From Trinickia soli (GTDB lineage Bacteria > Pseudomonadota > Gammaproteobacteria > Burkholderiales > Burkholderiaceae), in the NCBI RefSeq assembly GCF_002879855.1, contig NZ_PNYB01000017.1:62001-126000 (forward strand): a stretch of DNA of 64,000 nt, in the 5' to 3' direction. The notes beneath the pieces were generated by a model that did not search any database, was not told the DNA's origin, and worked only from the letters and a program-made list of their open reading frames with translations. The position numbers were made by a program, and so were the translations under genes. Shown here piece by piece: positions 58,978-64,000 of the stretch. The number at the start of each line of letters is the position of its first letter. Position 1 is the stretch's first letter.

Positions 58978-59144
58978 GTCGCAACGAACGCGCTGGCCCG
59001 CGGCGGGCACAGGCCGATGGACATTGGTGTTGGCGGGAATCGGAACGCTGCGGCGGAGCTGGCCGGTGCACGCTGCACGCGGACAGATGAAGGCCTGGGA
59101 CCAACAGCTCGAACGTGAGCTGTTGGCGCCGGCCCGACACCGCT

Positions 59145-59936
59145 CTACTTGACGTAGACCGTGATCTTCTTCGAATAGACGGGCGGGTTCTGCGGAATGT
59201 GATCGGCATCGCCCAGCAACAACTGCAGCGTGTGCTTGCCGGGCGCCAGCTCGAGCGTGGTCTCGGTCTCGCCGCCGCCGAAGTGAAGATGGTTTCTGTC
59301 CGATGGAATCTTCTCGTTCATCGGCGGCAGGTCCGTGTCGATCAAGAGATGGTGATGGCCCGTATTCGGATAGCGCACGCCGGAAGGCGCGACGCCCATA
59401 TTGCGAAGCCCGAACCAGATCCGAAAAGGCCTGCCGGCCGGCAAGACCTCGCCATCGTTCGGCCAGCCGATGTATGCAACGGCTTTACGATCGGCCGGTG
59501 TGTCGCCGCCGCCACCTTTCACGGTTACCGTGATCTTCTTCGAGTAAACAGGCGGGTTATGCGGGACGTGGTTGTTATCCCCCAAGAGCAGTTGAAGCGT
59601 GTGCTTGCCTGGCGGCAACTCGATACGTGCCTCGGATTCGCCGGCGCCGAAATGCAAATGGTTTCTGTCGGAAGGAATGGGCTGGTCCATCGGCGGCAGG
59701 TCCGCGTCGATGATGAGATGGTGATGCCCGACGTTGGGCTTGTCGACGCCCTTCGGGGACAAACCCATATTGCGCAGGCCCATGCGTATCCAGAATCCAC
59801 CTTTGATGACGGCCCCGTCATGCGGCCAGATGATGTACTCCTCGGCGCCGGGCCGCGATTGCGTCGGGCCGGCAAACGAAAGTCGCGGCATGAGCGCGAC
59901 AGCGCCGCAAGCGATGAGCACCGTTCTTCGACGCAT
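59145..59936 (-). CDS. Exported protein with two tandem DUF4399 domains
   Basis: ATG 59936 is favoured over 59942 because AGGGAG then stands seven bases upstream, and the product begins with a twin-arginine-like signal (MRRRTVLIACGAVALMPRLSFA). The mature protein is two copies of one domain of about 110 residues, each with a GHHHLIID/GHHHLLID His cluster, SDRNHLHFG and PGKHTLQLLLGD. DUF4399 proteins are periplasmic and of unknown function; the His clusters suggest metal binding. It may or may not belong to the secretion locus. Confidence 0.85.
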   Translation of the reverse strand: MRRRTVLIACGAVALMPRLSFAGPTQSRPGAEEYIIWPHDGAVIKGGFWIRMGLRNMGLSPKGVDKPNVGHHHLIIDADLPPMDQPIPSDRNHLHFGAGESEARIELPPGKHTLQLLLGDNNHVPHNPPVYSKKITVTVKGGGGDTPADRKAVAYIGWPNDGEVLPAGRPFRIWFGLRNMGVAPSGVRYPNTGHHHLLIDTDLPPMNEKIPSDRNHLHFGGGETETTLELAPGKHTLQLLLGDADHIPQNPPVYSKKITVYVK

Positions 59937-60132
59937 GGTCATTCTCCCTGTCTATCCGAGCGAATTGCGGCCGACCGAATCGCCATGCGCTGGCGATTGG
60001 CCACATCCTCGCTTGAAGGCGCGTAGCGACACCGCGTGTTTGCGCACAGACTACGGGCGATATATCGAGCAAACACTAAGGTTCGTTTAGCGGCGAATGC
60101 GCCCGCTTGCCAGGACATCGCGGAGACGGTCC

Positions 60133-61278
60133 ATGCGGCGAAGACTGATTCCTTTCTGCCTAACCGTGTTCATCGTTGCCATATGGACCGGGTGGACCGG
60201 GTGGCCCGGGCGGGTTTCTGCGGGCTTGTTGCCTCAGAACACTCAAGAGCAGTACGAGCTGACGTTCTGGGATTCGATCAAAGACAGCCGCAATGCCGGC
60301 GACTACGAGGCCTATCTGAAGGCCTACCCGAACGGCCGCTTCGTGCCGTTGGCGAAAGCGCGCATCGCGCAGTTGCGTACCGGCGCCTCGGGAACGCCAG
60401 CCGCGCCCGCGCGAACACCGGTGCCGCCGGCGTCGATGCCAGCGTCGGCCACCGCGCCCGCCGCGCATGCGGTGGCGCCCGCTGCCCAGCCTGCACCTGC
60501 ACCTGCACCTGCACCTGCACCGAAGCCGGGTGCGTCGCCACCCATACGTTCGTCGTCCGCGGTCCACGAGATCCAGGATTGCGCCGCCTGTCCAACGTTG
60601 ATCGCGATTACGCCGGGCAGCTTCACGATGGGCAACAACAAAGACGATCCATCGGAAAAGCCCGCGCATCCCGTTAGGATCGCCACCGCATACGCACTTG
60701 GAAAATACCCGGTGACCGTTGGGCAATGGAATGCATGCGTTGCCGCCGGCGCGTGCCAGCGTGTGCCGGACACATCGGACCCCGGGCCGAACGCGCCTAT
60801 CCACAACGTCAGTTGGGACGACGCAGCGCAGTACGTGAAGTGGTTGACGAAGGCGAGCGGCAAGCGCTACCGGCTACCCACCGAGGCCGAGTGGGAATAC
60901 GCAGCGCGCGGCGGCACGACGACACGCTACTGGTGGGGCGACGACATGATGAAAGGCAAGGTCAACTGCAAGGATTGCGGGCCGCCGTGGCGTGCCGAGG
61001 GACCCGATAACGTCGGGTCGTTCGCACCGAACCCGTTCGGTCTTTACGACATGGCTGGCGGCGTGTGGGAATGGGTCAGCGACTGCTGGCACAGCTCGTA
61101 CAAGGGCGCGCCGACGGACGGACGATCGTGGGAGGATGCGTACTGCCAATCGCGCGTCATTCGAGGCGGCTCCTGGCTTGACGGTCAAGGCTACATGCTG
61201 ACTTCGACGCGCTTCAAATACGACCAAAGCGTCCGTTATACGGCGAACGGATTTCGCGTGGCGCGCGACATGCCTTGA
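60133..61278 (+). CDS. SUMF1/formylglycine-generating-enzyme-like exported protein
   Basis: I favour ATG 60133 ([18 protein letters not shown]), which opens with a signal or anchor helix; ATG 60097 adds 12 residues. After a short helical motif ([37 protein letters not shown] region) and a Pro/Ala linker comes a full SUMF1 domain: [80 protein letters not shown] and NGFRVARDM. True FGE activity needs specific Cys residues that I cannot assign here. Many SUMF1 proteins are non-enzymatic C-lectin-like binders. A cell-envelope role is likely. Confidence 0.82.
   Translation: MRRRLIPFCLTVFIVAIWTGWTGWPGRVSAGLLPQNTQEQYELTFWDSIKDSRNAGDYEAYLKAYPNGRFVPLAKARIAQLRTGASGTPAAPARTPVPPASMPASATAPAAHAVAPAAQPAPAPAPAPAPKPGASPPIRSSSAVHEIQDCAACPTLIAITPGSFTMGNNKDDPSEKPAHPVRIATAYALGKYPVTVGQWNACVAAGACQRVPDTSDPGPNAPIHNVSWDDAAQYVKWLTKASGKRYRLPTEAEWEYAARGGTTTRYWWGDDMMKGKVNCKDCGPPWRAEGPDNVGSFAPNPFGLYDMAGGVWEWVSDCWHSSYKGAPTDGRSWEDAYCQSRVIRGGSWLDGQGYMLTSTRFKYDQSVRYTANGFRVARDMP
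60491..60520 (+). repeat. CTGCAC hexanucleotide repeat (5 copies)
   Basis: Five CTGCAC units encode the Ala-Pro linker of the SUMF1-like protein. Like the repeat at 34801, the unit keeps the frame when copy number changes. Confidence 0.9.
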
Positions 61279-61308
61279 GCGCCACACGAGCACGTCACAT
61301 TTCGGCTG

Positions 61309-62055
61309 TTACCGCAGTCCGCCACTCGCGACGATGTGCTCGCCTGTGAGCCACCGTGCGTCGTCCGATGCGAGGAACACCACGGCCGAAGCAATATCGT
61401 CCGGCTGCCCTACTCGGCCGAGCGGCGTCTGACTGACCACCTGGGTTTCGAAGTCGGAGCCGATCACGCCGGCGCTTTGCGAACCCTCGGTCACTACCAT
61501 GCCGGGGTTGATAGCGTTGACGCGAATTTTTCTCGGCCCGAGTTCGCGTGCAAGCACGCCCGTGATCGCATCGACAGCGCCTTTCGTCCCGCTATACACG
61601 GCGCTCTCTGGCGGTGTAATGGTCGTCACGACCGAGCTGACGTTGATGATGCTCGCGCCTTCGCCGAGATGCTTCGCTGCGGCCTGCGTGGTGAGCAAAA
61701 GGCCGAGCACGTTCGTATCGAACTGCTTGCGGTAATGCGCTTCGGTGATGTCTGCGATCGGTGCGAATTCGTACACACCCGAATTGTTGACGAGGATATC
61801 GAGGCGGCCGTACGTTTTGATTGCTGCGTCGACGATCCCTTGTGCGTCGGAGGCCTTCGACACGTCGCCACCCACCGCAACGGCGTTGCCGCCGGCGGCT
61901 GCAATCGCGGACACGACGGCCTCCGCACCCGCCTTGCTGCTGGCGTAATTGACGACGACAGAAGCCCCTTCGGCAGCCAGTGCCTTTGCGATAGCCGCGC
62001 CGATACCTTTCGAGGCGCCCGTTACCACGGCCACCTTGCCTGCAAGCTTGCCCAT
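61309..62055 (-). CDS. Short-chain dehydrogenase/reductase (glucose dehydrogenase/FabG-like)
   Basis: The 248-residue protein (MGKLAGKVAVVTGASKGIG) has the classical SDR pattern: TGASKGIG cofactor loop, LVNNSGVYEF, catalytic Ser in NVSSVVT and YSGTK with the Tyr/Lys pair, NPGMVVTEG and a terminal TGEHIVASGG. The basic residue choice around the second strand (NYASSK) favours NADP(H). Such enzymes reduce or oxidise sugars, ketones or alcohols; substrate unknown. It converges on the SUMF1-like gene. Confidence 0.92.
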   Translation of the reverse strand: MGKLAGKVAVVTGASKGIGAAIAKALAAEGASVVVNYASSKAGAEAVVSAIAAAGGNAVAVGGDVSKASDAQGIVDAAIKTYGRLDILVNNSGVYEFAPIADITEAHYRKQFDTNVLGLLLTTQAAAKHLGEGASIINVSSVVTTITPPESAVYSGTKGAVDAITGVLARELGPRKIRVNAINPGMVVTEGSQSAGVIGSDFETQVVSQTPLGRVGQPDDIASAVVFLASDDARWLTGEHIVASGGLR

Positions 62056-62243
62056 TATGTTCACCCTCGCGTTAACTGCGCCATTGACCGGAACCGGCGT
62101 CGCACCTGCTCGTCAGGCGATCGACCGGCAACCACGCGAAATATAGAAGTCGGCACAGTTGCGATAAAGCGGCTTGGCGCGAATTGACTGGCGGGATTCC
62201 GCGAACAATGGCGGTTCGTTCGATTACCGCTCAGAGCGCGCCG

Positions 62244-63044
62244 TCACCCGGTTGTTGCCACCACGACACCCCAGCCGACCAGCAGCACTGCCTCGGCCCA
62301 GGGGAGCCATCGCGCCTGCGGGCGCATTTTTTCGAACATTATCCAGATCGACAGAGCGGCAATCCAGAGCACATTCATGACGCCGAACACGAATAACAAT
62401 GCCATGAGCAGCCAACAACAGCCGACGCAATAGGCCCCATGGCGGCAACCCATGATCCAGGCACCGAGTGCGCCATCGCGCCATTCGGTCAGAATAAAGC
62501 CGAGCGGAGACGCACACTTGCCAAGGCACGCGTGCTTTAACGGTGTCAATTGAAAGAGCCCCGCGATGACCAGGAGCGTTCCCGCAAGCCATGGCGTTGC
62601 GCTCACCATCATCGGTGTAACCAGACGCGCTTCAAGCAGGCCCCACTGTGCGAGGGTCGCAAACAAGCTGAATGCCGCCCATACCGCCAGATATCCGAGA
62701 ACGAATACGCTCGTGGGAAGGTACGGCGCTCGCTGTGCAAATCGGTTGCGGCTCACGAACGCAAAGCACAGCACCATCGGCACGATTGACGGTAGCATCA
62801 TGGCGGCCATCATCGTGGCCCACATCGCCATCACCAGCAGCAAATCGATGGCATGCCAACCGGTCATGCGGGGCATGATAGCCATGGCCGCGCCGGCCTC
62901 CATGTGCGCCATGCCCCAACTCATGTACAACAGATAGGCCCACGCCAGCATCGCGGCGGACGAAAGCCCCGACAGGACGATTACGCCGTCCCGCACCGGC
63001 AGCCGCCGCATTGCGAACGAGCCCGCAAAACGGGACTCAAGCAT
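62244..63044 (-). CDS. DUF2182 predicted metal-binding integral membrane protein
   Basis: The 266-residue protein has about seven hydrophobic helices with many Met, His and Cys residues. Diagnostic segments are MAMWATMMAAMMLPSIVPMVLCFA, LTPLKHACLGKCASPLGF and GAWIMGCRHGAYCVGCCWLLM, the DUF2182 signature. The Cys/His clusters suggest metal binding in the inner membrane; the function is not established. It overlaps the upstream DUF1326 gene by eight bases, a pairing seen repeatedly in Proteobacteria. Confidence 0.9.
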   Translation of the reverse strand: MLESRFAGSFAMRRLPVRDGVIVLSGLSSAAMLAWAYLLYMSWGMAHMEAGAAMAIMPRMTGWHAIDLLLVMAMWATMMAAMMLPSIVPMVLCFAFVSRNRFAQRAPYLPTSVFVLGYLAVWAAFSLFATLAQWGLLEARLVTPMMVSATPWLAGTLLVIAGLFQLTPLKHACLGKCASPLGFILTEWRDGALGAWIMGCRHGAYCVGCCWLLMALLFVFGVMNVLWIAALSIWIMFEKMRPQARWLPWAEAVLLVGWGVVVATTG

Positions 63045-63639
63045 GGTATGCGAATGCAGAATAGAAGCCGTTCCGGTCAGATATTTCCCGAGAGAAACCG
63101 TGGTCCGTGAAGCGGAAGCGCGTCGATTTCGCGATCGTCGCCGCGACGCCCGGCACCGGGGTGAACGGATGATTGCTGATGGTCACGTCGCCGCCATCCT
63201 GGCCGGCCAACGCTTCGATTTCCATATCGGCCACATTGGGTATTCGAAGGCTGCGACGCTTGCCGTCGAGTTGGTAGTCGATCGCGGCGGGCTTGACGCC
63301 CATCACTTCGCCGATCATCGGCCCCAGCGCGGATAGCGGACCGCCGACTTGACCGGAAAAGATTTTACCTAACGCCTGCTGCTGTTCCGGTGTCCCGCGT
63401 TCGTCGAGATAGAGGGCCACCTTCCACGGGTTTTGCAGCATGTGTCCTGGCGAATAGGCAAAAAGCGCGATGTTGAGACCGTCCAGCTTCAAGCCGGCGA
63501 ACTCGCCTTCATCGATGTGCCAACCGATCAGCACGGCGCAGTCTCCGTCCGACGGCGGGCCGAGACAAACGCAAGTGCATGGGGCGTAGCAGTTACAGCT
63601 CTCGAAATACGTACCGGCAACCTTCCAGCTCTCGGCCAT
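63037..63639 (-). CDS. DUF1326 protein
   Basis: The start MAESWKVAGTYFESCNCYAPCTC (ATG 63639) gives 200 residues. A Cys-rich N-terminus (SCNCYAPCTCVCLGPPSDGDC) is typical of DUF1326; the rest is beta-rich and includes ISNHPFTPVPG and KSTRFRFTDHGFSREISDRNGFYSAFAYHA. The Cys cluster suggests metal handling together with the overlapping DUF2182 membrane protein. Function unknown. Confidence 0.9.
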   Translation of the reverse strand: MAESWKVAGTYFESCNCYAPCTCVCLGPPSDGDCAVLIGWHIDEGEFAGLKLDGLNIALFAYSPGHMLQNPWKVALYLDERGTPEQQQALGKIFSGQVGGPLSALGPMIGEVMGVKPAAIDYQLDGKRRSLRIPNVADMEIEALAGQDGGDVTISNHPFTPVPGVAATIAKSTRFRFTDHGFSREISDRNGFYSAFAYHA

Positions 63640-64000
63640 GGCATTGACCTCCTTCATGCGGACGCGGGCAAGTGTGAGCGCCTGTGGCATTCAGACATGG
63701 CGCATTGCCGCGCGTGAGTAGCGATTCGGCATCGCCCTGCCGGGCGAGCGAATCAAATCAAGTCTAGGTCGAAATGGCCGGCGGTGTGGAGCGTGTATCC
63801 GTCAAATAGGGTGATACGAGGGGTAAGGATGGAGCGCCTCGCCCTCAAATCAATCTTCGTACCATTCGGGTCTGACGCGCTCGTCAACGATATAGCGAGG
63901 GCGTGTCTATTGCCGCACTTCGATTGACGGCGACTCCGGGCGGGAGGTCGAATGCCAAAGAGCGCACGTCCCATGCGCGACGTGCGCCGTCAGAGAATGC
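63640..64000. other. Right-end stretch without a recognisable gene
   Basis: The last 361 bases hold the upstream region of the DUF1326 gene. A short inverted repeat, GTATC at 63795-63799 with GATAC at 63813-63817, is present. A 73-codon frame on the minus strand (63753-63974) has no ribosome site or family feature and is not called. Confidence 0.4.

Noticed and set aside
63753-63974. 73-codon minus-strand frame at the right end
   Set aside because: No start signal or recognisable features.

Overview
The window is high-GC DNA with tightly packed genes on both strands. It looks like a chromosome of a Burkholderia-group betaproteobacterium (Burkholderia, Paraburkholderia or Trinickia). The signs are a classical Burkholderia-type general porin, the DUF3348/DUF802/OmpA/DUF2894 cluster, GntR-controlled gluconate genes, a sorAB-like sulfite dehydrogenase pair and many LysR, AraC and MocR regulators. 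No rRNA, tRNA, CRISPR array, transposase or integrase was seen. Species cannot be fixed from the sequence alone.

Layout. 1-5.5 kb: a redoxin gene that runs off the left edge, ohr, a frameshifted alpha/beta hydrolase, a membrane hydrolase-like protein, a heme-motif/beta-barrel protein with a cytochrome c4, and an ArsR regulator. 5.5-12.4 kb: an acetolactate-synthase-like enzyme, a regulator-derived DJ-1/PfpI protein and a full-length 2-oxoglutarate dehydrogenase E1 without E2/E3, facing a GlxA-type AraC regulator. 12.4-18.7 kb: a LysR regulator facing an antibiotic-monooxygenase-like protein and a tripartite efflux pump (MFS, HlyD, NodT). 18.8-24 kb: a glycine-zipper lipoprotein, a porin and a gluconate module (transporter, gntK, gntR) with three copies of a palindromic operator. 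24-31 kb: an omega-aminotransferase with its MocR regulator, cspA, infA and a GGDEF-EAL protein. 31-35.3 kb: a MotA/MotB-like operon that resembles the ZorA/ZorB motor of Zorya defence. 35.5-42 kb: sorAB and a substrate-binding protein, histidine kinase and response regulator set.

The most notable part is 42.6-58.9 kb, possibly reaching 61.3 kb. Four small genes encode peptides whose first 26 residues align without gaps and end in Gly-Gly or Gly-Ala. This is the hallmark of leaders cut by C39 peptidases. The neighbouring minus-strand operon encodes a TolC-like outer-membrane factor, a double-FHA membrane protein, an HlyD adaptor, a cytoplasmic parvulin-like protein, a C39-peptidase ABC exporter with two cyclic-nucleotide-binding-like domains, and a sigma-54 activator. 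A transmembrane Ser/Thr kinase, a PP2C phosphatase and an LRAT-fold protein lie among the peptide genes. Four sequences with sigma-54 (-24/-12) spacing stand before two of the peptide genes, the LRAT gene and the export operon. Together these suggest a sigma-54-driven, phosphorylation-gated type I secretion system for double-glycine peptides. I do not know a described system with this full composition.

The right end (59-64 kb) holds a tandem DUF4399 protein, a lipid- or membrane-anchored-looking SUMF1/FGE-like protein, an SDR and a DUF2182/DUF1326 pair.
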